Notes: generated by a model from the sequence alone, not told the origin. DNA of 64,000 nt from Pedobacter sp. B4-66 (GCF_018492665.1 NZ_JAFVME010000010.1:1-64000), one strand, 5' to 3'. Counted from the first letter of the stretch, positions 42,027 to 51,829 are shown. A program made the numbers and translations.

Positions 42027-43055
42027 TTAAAATGCGTAAACCGCAGCTAAAGAGAATTGTGAAGCAGTTTTAGACAAGGCACCGCTTGTTTTCACAAACT
42101 CCTGAGAAAAATCTTTATCACCATCTAAACGAACCTCAGGGATAAAAGTTAATCCCCCGGCTTTAATATTACCGGATAAAGTAACAGAAGCTACACTTTT
42201 ATCCGACACATCTCCTGTGCCTTTAATGTTAAAATACTCGCCTCTTAATCCTAATGAAACAGCAGGGGTAAATGCATATTGTGGGTATAAAGCAACACCC
42301 GAATAACCACCATTGTCATTAGTAACCGAGTAATCGGCAGCATTTAAACCTAGCTTAAATTTATCAGTCACCTGATAAGCAGTAGTTAAATCAAAGATCG
42401 TACCTGTACCTCCAGCACCAGCTGAATAACCAGATAGGAAGTTTAAATATGCGGACCATCCCTCAACCGGAGCAACCATTAATTGAGCACCTACATGAGA
42501 AACTCCATTAAGATCCTGATAAACATTCCAGTCATTGAACAAGCCAACCATCAAACTAACTTTTTCAGAAAAAGCATAGGTACCTTTGATACCTGCATTT
42601 TGAAAAGGACCTGCACCAAATAGATACGAGGTTGAATAGTTAAAGTTAGCCACTGGCGATATTACCTCATATCCTACAAATGTACCCATGTAACCCGCAG
42701 TCATACTAAATTTATCAGTAAACGCGTAATTAACATATAAGTTCTGGATATGAAAAGAATCACCATCTGGTCCATTTGGAATAGACTGAGACTGTCCTCT
42801 TGGACCAAAAGACAACTCTCCAACAAATGAAGCCTTACCGGTAGTTTTCTTTAAAGCCAAATCGATCATCCCTATAGAAACCGAGTTTTGCTCATTAGCA
42901 AAATAGGTTTTAATATTTGGGGCTTTCGCAAAATCATATTTAAAATACGTATCAACAGATCCCGAAATTTGAAGCGGCGCTTCAGCGGCTTCCTGTGCAT
43001 ATGTAGCCGAAACAATAGATAATAGTGCTATGGTTAATATTGATTTTAATTTCAT
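42027..43055 (-). CDS. Outer membrane beta-barrel porin
   Basis: A 342-residue outer-membrane protein with a signal peptide (about 1-20, ATYAQ) and repeated amphipathic strands ending in the C-terminal aromatic residue (SLAAVYAF), the signal for Bam insertion. It looks like the OmpL-like beta-barrel porin-2 family. It follows the ammonium transporter by 44 bases on the same strand, an arrangement that recurs in Bacteroidota and suggests a role in solute entry for nitrogen supply; that is inference. Confidence 0.82.
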   Translation of the reverse strand: MKLKSILTIALLSIVSATYAQEAAEAPLQISGSVDTYFKYDFAKAPNIKTYFANEQNSVSIGMIDLALKKTTGKASFVGELSFGPRGQSQSIPNGPDGDSFHIQNLYVNYAFTDKFSMTAGYMGTFVGYEVISPVANFNYSTSYLFGAGPFQNAGIKGTYAFSEKVSLMVGLFNDWNVYQDLNGVSHVGAQLMVAPVEGWSAYLNFLSGYSAGAGGTGTIFDLTTAYQVTDKFKLGLNAADYSVTNDNGGYSGVALYPQYAFTPAVSLGLRGEYFNIKGTGDVSDKSVASVTLSGNIKAGGLTFIPEVRLDGDKDFSQEFVKTSGALSKTASQFSLAAVYAF

Positions 43056-43099
43056 AATTTTCGGTTTGAGGTTGATAATTTAGACGGTTCGTGGTCGGT

Positions 43100-44476
43100 T
43101 TAAAATGTATTTTCTATTTCTACTCCAGTTGAAGCAACAATCAAAGTACCTTGAGAATATTTCTCATTATGCTGAGAAGCATCCAAGCCTTCTTCTTCTT
43201 CTTCCGAAGTAACACGGATTGGTTGTACCAGATTAATTAGTTTGAAGATTATGAATGACATTACAAAACTGAATACCACTACAATCACAACACCTTTTAA
43301 CTGAGTAATAAAGAAAGATGGGTTTCCATATAATAAACCATCTACACCTGCACCGTTAACGGTTTTAGTAGCAAAAACACCTGTTAGCAACATACCTACT
43401 ATACCACCAACGCCATGGCATGGGAATACATCTAAGGTATCATCAAGACTGGTTTTTTGTTTCCATGAAACGGCAAGATTAGAAATTACAGCAGCAATAA
43501 CACCAATAAAGATACTTGAAGGGATACTAACAAATCCAGCACCCGGGGTTATAGCAACCAAGCCAACTACTGCACCTATACAAAAGCCTAGTACAGAAGG
43601 TTTTTTTCCTCTTGACACATCAAAGAACATCCATGACAGACCAGCTGCACCAGCTGCAATGTTTGTAGTAAGGAATGCAGAAACAGCTAGGCTATTTGCT
43701 CCTAATGCCGAACCAGCATTAAAACCAAACCATCCGAACCATAACAAACCTGTACCTATTAATACATAAGGAATATTTGCTGGTGGAACTTCATTATGCT
43801 CAATATGAGATTTTCTACGTTTTAACACTAAAGCCCCAGCCAAAGCAGCCATACCTGCAGAGATGTGAACCACAGTACCACCTGCAAAATCCAACACTCC
43901 CATTTTAAACAGAAGGCCTTCTGGATGCCATGTCCAATGTGCTAACGGAGAATAAACAAATAATGAAAACAATACGATGAATAAGATGTAAGAAGTAAAA
44001 CGAATACGTTCAGCAACCGCACCTACAACAAGTCCTGGTGTGATAATCGCAAACATTAACTGGAAAACAGCAAATAATGAAAGCGGAATAGTTGCAGCAA
44101 GACTCCATGAAGGGCTAGAATTTACACCCTGAAAGAAGAAGAAAGTCCTTGGATCACCAATAAAGCCACCAATTGTATCCCCAAATGCCAAGCTAAAGCT
44201 AACTACTACCCAAAGAACAGTAATTACTCCTGCAGACACAACACTTTTGATCATCGTAGAAAGAACATTTTTACGATGAACCATTCCTCCGTAAAAAAAT
44301 GCCAAGCCTGGAGTCATTAAAAATACAAGAGCTGAAGCGATCAATACAAATGCAATATCTGGAGCACTGTATTTTCCCTCATCAAAGTTGGGAAGTAGAG
44401 GGATAAATAGAGCTAAAATTGCAATTATTAATAAAACTGCAAACGGGCCCCACTGTTTAAATAAAACTTTTGCCAT
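43100..44476 (-). CDS. amtB: Ammonium transporter Amt
   Basis: A 458-residue inner-membrane Amt/Rh channel with eleven to twelve hydrophobic segments. Key residues are present: the substrate-recruiting Asp in VLDFAGGTVVHIS, the twin histidines in VVHISAG and VFPCHGVGG, and FFYGGMVHRKNVLS. The start has a membrane segment used as signal anchor. No GlnK (P-II) gene is next to it, unlike many bacterial amtB loci; a porin gene occupies that place. The C-terminal tail is acidic (SEEEEEGLD). Confidence 0.95.
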   Translation of the reverse strand: MAKVLFKQWGPFAVLLIIAILALFIPLLPNFDEGKYSAPDIAFVLIASALVFLMTPGLAFFYGGMVHRKNVLSTMIKSVVSAGVITVLWVVVSFSLAFGDTIGGFIGDPRTFFFFQGVNSSPSWSLAATIPLSLFAVFQLMFAIITPGLVVGAVAERIRFTSYILFIVLFSLFVYSPLAHWTWHPEGLLFKMGVLDFAGGTVVHISAGMAALAGALVLKRRKSHIEHNEVPPANIPYVLIGTGLLWFGWFGFNAGSALGANSLAVSAFLTTNIAAGAAGLSWMFFDVSRGKKPSVLGFCIGAVVGLVAITPGAGFVSIPSSIFIGVIAAVISNLAVSWKQKTSLDDTLDVFPCHGVGGIVGMLLTGVFATKTVNGAGVDGLLYGNPSFFITQLKGVVIVVVFSFVMSFIIFKLINLVQPIRVTSEEEEEGLDASQHNEKYSQGTLIVASTGVEIENTF

Positions 44477-44815
44477 AACTGTTAGATTTTACTAGTTTAT
44501 AATTATACTTTATCTGATTTTTTGATAAAACTAGGTATAATTTTCAATTATTCATATTTTAAATCAAACAAAAACACAAAAAACATATTTAAAAACTAAA
44601 AAACCAGACAAAAAACATAGAAATTTAACAAAATCACATCTATATTTTTAAATATTTATCACATTCAACACAAAAACACCTTTATTTTTTAACAAAACAA
44701 CAAAAATTAGCAAAAATTAAAAAACACACATAAAAAAACAACAAACAAAACAAAAACAGACGCAACAAGTCAGAAAAAATCAAATTCAGATATTTAGCGT
44801 ATCTTTAAATACATT
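44477..44815. other. Extremely A-rich divergent intergenic region
   Basis: These 339 bases separate amtB (reverse) from an SRPBCC gene (forward). The forward strand is strikingly A-rich with little T between 44560 and 44780, and many ACAAAA and AAAAACA runs. No gene or stable hairpin is visible. Upstream control of amtB must be here. TATCTTTA (44800-44807), one mismatch from TAnnTTTG, is the likely -7 box of the forward gene. Confidence 0.5.
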
Positions 44816-45298
44816 ATGAAATCGTATCATTTAATTTTTAAACAGAAACTACCAATATCAATAAGAGAAACATGGGACTTTTTCTCTTCACCAATGAATT
44901 TGGCGCAAATAACTCCAAAGGAGGTCGCCTTTAGGGTAACTTCAGCCCCTAGCCACATAGATGAAATGTATCCCGGAATGATCATCACCTATAAGATATC
45001 TCCAATAGCAGGAGTCAATCTCAACTGGATGACCGAAATCACTCAAATTAGAAAAGAAAAATATTTTATTGATGAGCAGCGATTTGGCCCATATAAGTTC
45101 TGGCATCATCAACACCACTTTAAAACAATAGAAGGCGGAACAGAGATGACAGATATATTAACGTATGCTCTACCAATGGGTATCCTGGGAAGAATAGCCA
45201 ATAAGATATTTGTTGCTGATAAACTGCAGCAAATATTCAATTTCAGAAAAGAGAAGGTTATTGAATTATTTGGAACTTATCCAGAGATCCTTAAGTGA
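44816..45298 (+). CDS. SRPBCC-family ligand-binding protein
   Basis: A 160-residue protein with the SRPBCC (START/Bet v 1-like) fold. The start LIFKQKLPISIRETWDFFSSPMNLAQITP is typical of the bacterial subgroup often called cell-division inhibitor or polyketide-cyclase-like, and the helix at the C-terminus closes the ligand pocket. There is no signal peptide. Ligand and role are unknown. An 11-bp inverted repeat spans its stop codon. Confidence 0.82.
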   Translation: MKSYHLIFKQKLPISIRETWDFFSSPMNLAQITPKEVAFRVTSAPSHIDEMYPGMIITYKISPIAGVNLNWMTEITQIRKEKYFIDEQRFGPYKFWHHQHHFKTIEGGTEMTDILTYALPMGILGRIANKIFVADKLQQIFNFRKEKVIELFGTYPEILK

Positions 45299-45310
45299 CC
45301 TCTGGATAAG
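45276..45310. terminator. Inverted repeat across the stop of the SRPBCC gene
   Basis: CTTATCCAGAG (45276-45286) is perfectly repeated in reverse at 45300-45310, with a 13-base loop that contains the TGA stop. It lies between two convergent genes and may stop transcripts, but it lacks a T-run and so is not a textbook terminator. Confidence 0.4.
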
Positions 45311-45340
45311 GATACTATTAATGAAAGAAAACGGCTGCAT

Positions 45341-46300
45341 CTACACCCTTAATTTAGCTATATATTCTGATCCTTGTACTACACCTCTGCGTTCAATTTC
45401 TTTATCAATATAAGTTTGAATAGCAGACTTATTTAAGCCCCAGTTAGGCGCGATTAACAAGTCCCAGTCTGATATCCCGAATAATCGTTGAATCACGATA
45501 TCCGGCCTCAATAGTGGAATTAACTTGCAAAGTAGGTCGGTATACTCCTCTAATGAGAACAATTTGAATGGTTCCTTTTTATATTTCACTCCCATAATTG
45601 AACCTTCTACGATGTGAAGGTGGTGAAATTTCACAAACTTAATTTGTGGGAAACGATTAATTTCATGGATGTAACCTAACATCATCTCTTCAGTTTCCCA
45701 TGGAAAACCAAAAATAGTATGCACACATAAATCAAGCTTACTATTCTCAAGCAATTTCACTGCTTCAACAAACTCTCCATGGCTACATCCTCTATTGATC
45801 TGATTAAGAGTCTCGTCGTATATAGATTCCATACCCATTTCCAAATCTACATCAAAGCGATCAGCGTAGCTTTCAAGTAAAGCCACCTTTTCTGCATCAA
45901 TACAATCAGGTCGGGTACCTACAGAAAAACCGACAACATCTTCTGTATTTATAGATAATGCCTCATCATACATCATTTTTAGATAATGTACCGGAGCATA
46001 GGTATTCGTATTAGGCTGGAAATAAACAATAAATTTATCGGCTTTATAAAAACCTTTACCTCTTTCCATACCCTGCTCCAATTGCTCGCGTATGGTTGGC
46101 AGTTTTCTGGAAAGTTCGGGAGTAAAAGAATCTACATTACAATAGGTACAACCACCATAACCTTTACTACCATCACGGTTAGGACAAGTAAACCCACCAT
46201 CAACTATTACCTTAAACACACGTTGGCCGTTATATTTCTCCTTAAGGTGTGTTCCGTAATTTTTATACCCTTTTATTCCTTGATCCAGTAAAGTTCCCAA
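45341..46300 (-). CDS. TIGR01212-family radical SAM protein (YhcC-like)
   Basis: A 319-residue radical SAM protein of the YhcC/TIGR01212 type. The cluster-binding cysteines, spaced unlike the canonical CxxxCxxC, are Cys39, Cys51 and Cys54 in CPNRDGSKGYGGCTYC. The conserved DGGFTCPNRD, VYFQPNTNTYAP and FGFPWET segments are present. Substrate unknown. It has its own promoter, so it is probably separate from the polyketide operon upstream. Confidence 0.9.
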   Translation of the reverse strand: MGTLLDQGIKGYKNYGTHLKEKYNGQRVFKVIVDGGFTCPNRDGSKGYGGCTYCNVDSFTPELSRKLPTIREQLEQGMERGKGFYKADKFIVYFQPNTNTYAPVHYLKMMYDEALSINTEDVVGFSVGTRPDCIDAEKVALLESYADRFDVDLEMGMESIYDETLNQINRGCSHGEFVEAVKLLENSKLDLCVHTIFGFPWETEEMMLGYIHEINRFPQIKFVKFHHLHIVEGSIMGVKYKKEPFKLFSLEEYTDLLCKLIPLLRPDIVIQRLFGISDWDLLIAPNWGLNKSAIQTYIDKEIERRGVVQGSEYIAKLRV

Positions 46301-46314
46301 TTGCTTTTTTCTTG

Positions 46315-46343
46315 CAAAAATACAGCTTTTAATTTATTTCTAA
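46315..46343 (-). promoter_or_regulatory. Promoter of the TIGR01212 radical SAM gene
   Basis: On the reverse strand TTAG (46343-46340), a 17-base spacer and TATTTTTG (46322-46315, exact TAnnTTTG) precede the ATG at 46300 by 14 bases. It separates this gene from the polyketide operon ending at 46390. Confidence 0.5.
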
Positions 46344-46389
46344 GAAAGAATGATTGTTAGCCTTTAGAGAGTTACTACTAAAATGGAAA

Positions 46390-46890
46390 TTAAGCGGTTT
46401 TTAGTTCCATTACTTTTTTAATTGGCCAAAGTGTAAAAACTACAGACAATGTGCCAGCTAATACACCTAAAAGAATAGAGAGTAAATCTCCATTAAAGCT
46501 ATAATCTTTAGGAACACTTGCTTGCACAAGCAACATAAATAACAAAATAACAGACGAAGTAATTACACCGTTAGCACCAGCCATCTTAAACATGAATTTA
46601 TTCTTCGTAAAATTATCAGGCAGCACAAAACCTGCTTTTCCCTCTTCAGAAAGTGCAATCGTTTTTTTCAAAATATCAAAAGTGATGATAAATGGAAGTA
46701 ACAGCGCCATTGGCAAAAGAAACCTCGCAACACAATTCTCACCCTGGAACAAATGAACTGCATCAAACTTTTTAAAACTAAAATATGGGATAATAGTATT
46801 GGCGATAACATTGGGAATGAGATAAAACAGCAGGTTTCTTTGAACAAACTTTCTCAATCTCACATCATCACTTTTTAATTCTTTAAACAT
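46390..46890 (-). CDS. Small multi-pass membrane protein at the end of the polyketide operon
   Basis: A 166-residue membrane protein with hydrophobic segments at about 20-35, 57-72, 105-123 and 135-155, and no recognised family. The N-terminus (KELKSDDVRLRKFVQRNL) is basic and cytoplasmic. It overlaps the preceding acyltransferase gene by eight bases, so it belongs to the operon. It could be an export or membrane-anchoring component for the product; nothing in the sequence proves it. Confidence 0.65.
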   Translation of the reverse strand: MFKELKSDDVRLRKFVQRNLLFYLIPNVIANTIIPYFSFKKFDAVHLFQGENCVARFLLPMALLLPFIITFDILKKTIALSEEGKAGFVLPDNFTKNKFMFKMAGANGVITSSVILLFMLLVQASVPKDYSFNGDLLSILLGVLAGTLSVVFTLWPIKKVMELKTA

Positions 46891-48151
46891 AATTCATCAT
46901 CAACACTTGTTCTACCAATTCAAGCGCTTTATTTTTAATTGCGGCGGCCTCACTTTCAGGCAAAAAAGCATCATTGGAACAGAATGTAAAGTCCATTTCT
47001 CCTTTAAAAGTACTTACCACTATAGTATTGGGATTTCTCCAGGGAAACCCCACTGTAGGACTATAAATTGCTTCTACCTCAAAAGAATCATATTTTTCAG
47101 GAATCCCCAATTTGCCCATATTCGAAAAGGTTACATCATGTGTCCCATCAGTGGTTAGCAGATACTTCACCATCTTACTTACTGAACCATGAAAATACTC
47201 ACTCATAACTAGTAGTTCATGAACTCTCATAGCCGCAATTTTTGTATTCAGATCATCCTTTACTTTCTTCGCCTTTTCCCAAAAACCAACAATCTTATCG
47301 TCAACTGATAATTCAGCAATAGGTGCAAAAGCAAACATGTTATCCCCCTTTATTTCAGCAACAAATTTCCTCACATCAACCGGGCAAATGGCTTTCCCAT
47401 GTACTTTATTACCCCTTATCGCCTGAAAAGCACTTAATAAAATAACACACAAGGCGGCATGAACACTTGCACCCGCAGCCTTACATTCAGCAGTAAGCGC
47501 AGCAGTTTTACTTGCATCCAACCTCCAGTGCAATAAATAATTTTGTCCTGTTGGTTTCTTATTTTTCGTCGATTTAAAAAGAAAAAATAGTTTAGCAACG
47601 ACTGAAAAAAACTTCGCTTTTAAAATCTGTCCTTTAGTTGCTTTAAATGACGGTGAAAGTAACCCTTCCATAGAATTAAAAGGCAGATAACTCGACAGTT
47701 CCTTTTCAGGCTTATCCAGTAACTCCAACATTTCACTCATCAAAGTCACAAAGGTTGTTCCATCACAAATACAGTGTGGACAAACCAAAATTAAATCAGA
47801 AACATCAGTATCCTTTAACCACACCAGCCTAGCCAATGGAGCGCTCTTCTCATTAAAGAGTTTCGCCCACTCAACTTTAGACTGCACCTTCCAATCATTG
47901 TCATAAACCCGCTCAGTAATCCTAATGGGAATTTCAGCAAGCTTATTGCTGGAAACAAAATAAGGAACACCTTTGGCATCCTCCTTTATAGTTGCTCGCA
48001 ATAAAGGATGTTTTTGTTGCATTTTATTTAATGCATTACGTAACCTTTCAAGAGTAAAACTACCACGAATAGTTACTGCAAACACACAATTTAAAGGAGT
48101 AGAAGAATCCACGTACATGATTCGCTCTCCCATGATCAGTCTTCTTCTCAT
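46883..48151 (-). CDS. Condensation-type O-acyltransferase (HxxxDG), second copy
   Basis: A 422-residue protein of the chloramphenicol-acetyltransferase-like superfamily that includes NRPS condensation domains, PapA-type and wax ester synthase enzymes. The catalytic His126 and Asp130 lie in CPHCICDGTT; DFTFCSND near the C-terminus is the family's second conserved place. Such standalone enzymes move an acyl group from ACP or CoA to an alcohol or amine. Its start overlaps the stop of a paralogue by four bases (ATGA). In this operon it most likely esterifies the sugar or polyketide. Confidence 0.8.
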   Translation of the reverse strand: MRRRLIMGERIMYVDSSTPLNCVFAVTIRGSFTLERLRNALNKMQQKHPLLRATIKEDAKGVPYFVSSNKLAEIPIRITERVYDNDWKVQSKVEWAKLFNEKSAPLARLVWLKDTDVSDLILVCPHCICDGTTFVTLMSEMLELLDKPEKELSSYLPFNSMEGLLSPSFKATKGQILKAKFFSVVAKLFFLFKSTKNKKPTGQNYLLHWRLDASKTAALTAECKAAGASVHAALCVILLSAFQAIRGNKVHGKAICPVDVRKFVAEIKGDNMFAFAPIAELSVDDKIVGFWEKAKKVKDDLNTKIAAMRVHELLVMSEYFHGSVSKMVKYLLTTDGTHDVTFSNMGKLGIPEKYDSFEVEAIYSPTVGFPWRNPNTIVVSTFKGEMDFTFCSNDAFLPESEAAAIKNKALELVEQVLMMNYV

Positions 48152-49404
48152 AGCTTATTCAGTATTTCCATCATTTTTTCTTTAATGGTCTGCGCCTCAG
48201 CATAAGGAATAAAACCTTCACTGGCAATAAATGTAAAGTCCATTTGTCCGAGATAAGTTGAGGTAACAAGTGTTGTTGTATTTCCCAGCGGCCCAATTAC
48301 AGAAGGACTAAAAATAGTTTCTACCGCAAAGTTTTTATATTGATGAGGAATATCTACCCTCCCCAAATTAGAAAACATGCAATCATTACTCGACTTACCG
48401 TACTTTAAAAAATTAGTAAAATTATTTAATGAGAGGTGAGATTCTTCCATCATCATAATTGTTTCATACGGATCTAGTTTTGCTGTTTTCTTATCGATGT
48501 CCTCTTGCATTCTTTTAGCATCGGCAAAAAAATCAAGACCTTTGTCTGCAGAAACCACCAGCATCAAACCAAAAGCAAAAATGTTATCTCTTTTTATTTT
48601 TGGCGCAAACCGCCGAATATCAACAGGCAAGGAAATTTTATTATGAAACCCCTCTTTGCGGACTTCCTTAAAAGCATTTAATACCGCCACACATAATGCA
48701 GTATTAACAGTAACTCCTTCAGATTTACATTTGCGGATTAACCGATCACTGAGTTCTTTTTCAAGCTTCCAGTGAATCATGTAATCTCGCTTTCTTTCAA
48801 TGAGTTTCTTCTTACTTACTGGAACCAACCACAAGAACAGATTTGCCACACCACCAATTAATTTAGCTTTGATGATCTTTTTCTTACTATTTAGAATGGA
48901 AACAGGTATAATATCTTCAATCCTTAATATTGGATCCTCTCTACCAATATCCACCGAACCATCATCAATAAGTAAAAGTAGCTCTGCCAAAATTGCCATA
49001 GCAGAACCTCCATCACAAAGACAATGATGAATAACCATGATAAATTCAGAAAACTCCTCACCCTTTATCCATACCAACCTCATTAACGGCCCTGATCTTG
49101 TATCAAATACCGTCGTCCACTCCTTCATCGACTCTGTTTTCCAGTCATCATCACTAGTTCGTGTAACAATTCTTAAAGGAATAGGTAATTCAATCTTCTC
49201 ACTAACGACAAACCATGGCATTGATTTCTCATCATCCTTTACAAAAGCATTCAACAATGGATGTTTGTCCTGAAGCTTTTTTAATGCAAGATGCAAATCC
49301 TCAGCCTTAAAATTACCTTTTAACTTTATTGGGATTACAGCATTAAATGGCAAGTCTCCATTTCCATGGAGCATTCTTTCGGCAAATAGGAGTTTTCTTT
49401 TCAT
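48148..49404 (-). CDS. Condensation-type O-acyltransferase (HxxxDG), first copy
   Basis: A 418-residue paralogue of the next gene, alike along its length (KLQDKHPLL..., DDDWK, PLMRLVW, HHCLCDG, FSNLG..DIP, MDFTF). The catalytic His127 and Asp131 are in IHHCLCDGGS. Having two different copies suggests two acylation positions or two acyl donors. It begins five bases after the second glycosyltransferase gene. Acyl donor unknown; the operon's ACP or acyl-CoA are candidates. Confidence 0.8.
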   Translation of the reverse strand: MKRKLLFAERMLHGNGDLPFNAVIPIKLKGNFKAEDLHLALKKLQDKHPLLNAFVKDDEKSMPWFVVSEKIELPIPLRIVTRTSDDDWKTESMKEWTTVFDTRSGPLMRLVWIKGEEFSEFIMVIHHCLCDGGSAMAILAELLLLIDDGSVDIGREDPILRIEDIIPVSILNSKKKIIKAKLIGGVANLFLWLVPVSKKKLIERKRDYMIHWKLEKELSDRLIRKCKSEGVTVNTALCVAVLNAFKEVRKEGFHNKISLPVDIRRFAPKIKRDNIFAFGLMLVVSADKGLDFFADAKRMQEDIDKKTAKLDPYETIMMMEESHLSLNNFTNFLKYGKSSNDCMFSNLGRVDIPHQYKNFAVETIFSPSVIGPLGNTTTLVTSTYLGQMDFTFIASEGFIPYAEAQTIKEKMMEILNKL

Positions 49405-49409
49405 CAGTA

Positions 49410-50615
49410 TTAATTAACAGTTACCAATACTTGTTCTGCATCTGCAAACTCTTCAAGAAGCTGTACTGCTTTATCATTTCCACCTGCAGCAAGAAATGTC
49501 TCTTTAATTCTTAATGAGGCATTTCTGTATACAGGATTTTCGAGCAATTCAAAAACTGCCTTTTTCATGTCCTCAATACGTAACCTCTTATATCGTATTT
49601 TAATACCGCAGCCCGCATTCTCAATAAGCTTAGCAGTATGAAAATGATCATAGGCAATTGGAGTGATCAGCATTGGCAAGCCATTAATGAAAGTATCATT
49701 AACTGTATTAAAACCACCATGACAGATCACAGCATCCATTTTTGGCATCAACTCAGCCTGTGGCACAAAACCATTTACAATAAAATTATCAGGCCATTGT
49801 TCAAAAATATCAGGATTGGTAGCCGCTACAATAGTTACCGGAGCATTCGCAAAAGCTTCAATCAGCTTACCAAAAAACTCTTTTCTAATATCAACCAATA
49901 AAGTTCCCAAAGAAACAAACACCTTAGGAGTAGTAGCCTTTTCTAGTCTCTCCCAATCAAAAGCTGTATGATTTGGTCGGCCTTTAACCGGCCCAACAAA
50001 TTTCATATGTGGCATCCAATTCTGATCCCCTGCAAACTCTTCAGAAGTGAAAACGATGTTCATTTTATGAGAGTGAATTACAATCTCATCACCATATACA
50101 CCAAACTCCCTCTGCAAGCCTTTAATCAGATTTTCTTGCCATTCAAATATTTTAGGTGCACTGTTAGCTGTGTCACCCATTACATCTGGTGGAACAGGCG
50201 TACTGGTAACACAAGGAATCCCTTTAATATGAGCACATAAAGCTCCTGCAAAAGTGATACAGTCGTTTACAATTACATCCGGTTTCCACGCATCCACAAA
50301 GTTACCTAAGCCTTTCATCATAATGCGAGCAACCGGAACATAGGTTTCTTCAAGTGCAAGCTTCATTACTTCCGGTCCAGAACAGGCAGGGCCGTCATCC
50401 TGACGTTTTAATATATTCTGAAGTTCTTCCTGGTACTCAACCAAGTCACCCTCCGGATAGATGTATTCACCACCCTCAGGGATATGAGAATCCGCAAGAG
50501 GCGTGATTCCAAACCATTTTACCTCATGCCCCCTGGCAATTAAACTAGCTCCTATACTTAATGTTGGGCTTATATGACCAAAAAACGGCGGCACAACAAA
50601 CAAAAACTTTGACAT
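49410..50615 (-). CDS. GT1 (MGT/UGT-type) glycosyltransferase, second copy
   Basis: A 401-residue GT-B glycosyltransferase of family GT1, which uses nucleotide sugars to glycosylate lipids, polyketides and other small molecules in the cytoplasm. The N-terminal acceptor domain starts FLFVVPPFFGHISPTLSIG. The C-terminal donor domain has VFVSLGTLL and the signature HGGFNTVNDTFINGLP...PIAYDHFHTA (about 310-345). It resembles macrolide and zeaxanthin glycosyltransferases. It lies eight bases from its paralogue. Confidence 0.88.
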   Translation of the reverse strand: MSKFLFVVPPFFGHISPTLSIGASLIARGHEVKWFGITPLADSHIPEGGEYIYPEGDLVEYQEELQNILKRQDDGPACSGPEVMKLALEETYVPVARIMMKGLGNFVDAWKPDVIVNDCITFAGALCAHIKGIPCVTSTPVPPDVMGDTANSAPKIFEWQENLIKGLQREFGVYGDEIVIHSHKMNIVFTSEEFAGDQNWMPHMKFVGPVKGRPNHTAFDWERLEKATTPKVFVSLGTLLVDIRKEFFGKLIEAFANAPVTIVAATNPDIFEQWPDNFIVNGFVPQAELMPKMDAVICHGGFNTVNDTFINGLPMLITPIAYDHFHTAKLIENAGCGIKIRYKRLRIEDMKKAVFELLENPVYRNASLRIKETFLAAGGNDKAVQLLEEFADAEQVLVTVN

Positions 50616-50623
50616 AATTTCTT

Positions 50624-51829
50624 TTAATTATTTAATACTTCAACATACCTCACCGCACTTAATTGCACTAGCAAATCTGCAGCAGTCTCCGTTCCACCAG
50701 CCTCTTCAAAAGAAGCACTCATTTTTTGCGCTGCTTCTTTAAAATCACTATTGTTTAAAATCTCCTCAACAGCTTCTTTTAGATGTCTTGACTTAAATCG
50801 ATTAAAATTCAACCTCAATCCAGCCCCCACTCTAACCACCCTACCAGCAACATGCGACTGGTCGTATGCAATAGGCACTACCACCATTGGCAAACCATTA
50901 ATTAAAGTTTCGCAAACAGTATTATGGCCTCCATGACAAACCACTGCATCTAAATGAGGAAGTAATTCTAATTGCGGAACATTACGCTGAACAATAAAAT
51001 TATCAGGCCATTCCTCAAACAATGAAGGTTCAGAAACCACTACTACAGTTAAAGGTTCGTCGGCAAAGGCTTCAATTACCTTAGCAAAAAAGCTCTTCTT
51101 GTGCTCATGATCAAAAGTAGTCCCAATACTGACCAATACTTTTGGCTGCTCACTCTGCTCTAGTTTTTGCCAATCGAAGGCAGTTTGTCCGGCTCTTTTA
51201 TGGATAACAGGACCAACAAACTGATAGTTAGAGGGCAATTCCATTTCTCCAAAAAATGCTTTCGAAGTCAAAACCATTGTTAACAAATCTGAACAAGCAA
51301 TAGAATTCTCGCTTTGAATACCCAACTCGTTTTGAAGTGCTACAATCTGATTTACTTCCCATTCATGAATCTTAGGAAGCTCATCCATAACCTTAATCGC
51401 AGCAGGTGCCGTAACAGAAGTTGCATAAGGAATGTTTTTATTAGCCGCAGCTATAGCTCCGGCAAACATCTGATGGTCTGTAATTATCAGATCTGGTTTA
51501 AACTCATCTAGTAAAGTCAGAATCCCCTCATAGCTATGCCTGTTCAAAGGAATCAACACCTCCTCATAAAGGAATTTTATACTATCGATACCATAAACAA
51601 TCTTTTTGGTAATGATATCAAGATACTTCTCGCTATCCTGCTTTTGCTGATCACTTTCATCATACTCGATCAGCAGCAGTTGTCCACCTTCAGGGAGACG
51701 TAAAGCCAAAGATTTATCCAGACTAATCCAGGCTACTTCATGCCCACGACGCAACAAAACTGCACCGATACTTAATGTAGGATTAATATGCCCTGTTAAA
51801 GGCGGAACTATAAAAACGAATTTAGCCAT
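50624..51829 (-). CDS. GT1 (MGT/UGT-type) glycosyltransferase, first copy
   Basis: A 401-residue GT1 enzyme, paralogue of the next gene. The start at 51829 (AKFVFIVPPLTGHINPTLSIG) is preferred because it aligns with the paralogue; the frame is open to 51862. The donor signature is HGGHNTVCETLINGLP...PIAYDQSHVA. It overlaps the hydrolase gene by eight bases. Two GT1 genes in one operon suggest a disaccharide or two glycosylation sites. Confidence 0.88.
   Translation of the reverse strand: MAKFVFIVPPLTGHINPTLSIGAVLLRRGHEVAWISLDKSLALRLPEGGQLLLIEYDESDQQKQDSEKYLDIITKKIVYGIDSIKFLYEEVLIPLNRHSYEGILTLLDEFKPDLIITDHQMFAGAIAAANKNIPYATSVTAPAAIKVMDELPKIHEWEVNQIVALQNELGIQSENSIACSDLLTMVLTSKAFFGEMELPSNYQFVGPVIHKRAGQTAFDWQKLEQSEQPKVLVSIGTTFDHEHKKSFFAKVIEAFADEPLTVVVVSEPSLFEEWPDNFIVQRNVPQLELLPHLDAVVCHGGHNTVCETLINGLPMVVVPIAYDQSHVAGRVVRVGAGLRLNFNRFKSRHLKEAVEEILNNSDFKEAAQKMSASFEEAGGTETAADLLVQLSAVRYVEVLNN

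Noticed and set aside
45210..45413. Forward open frame of 67 codons after the SRPBCC gene
   Set aside because: It overlaps the ends of two convergent genes in other frames and has no family pattern.
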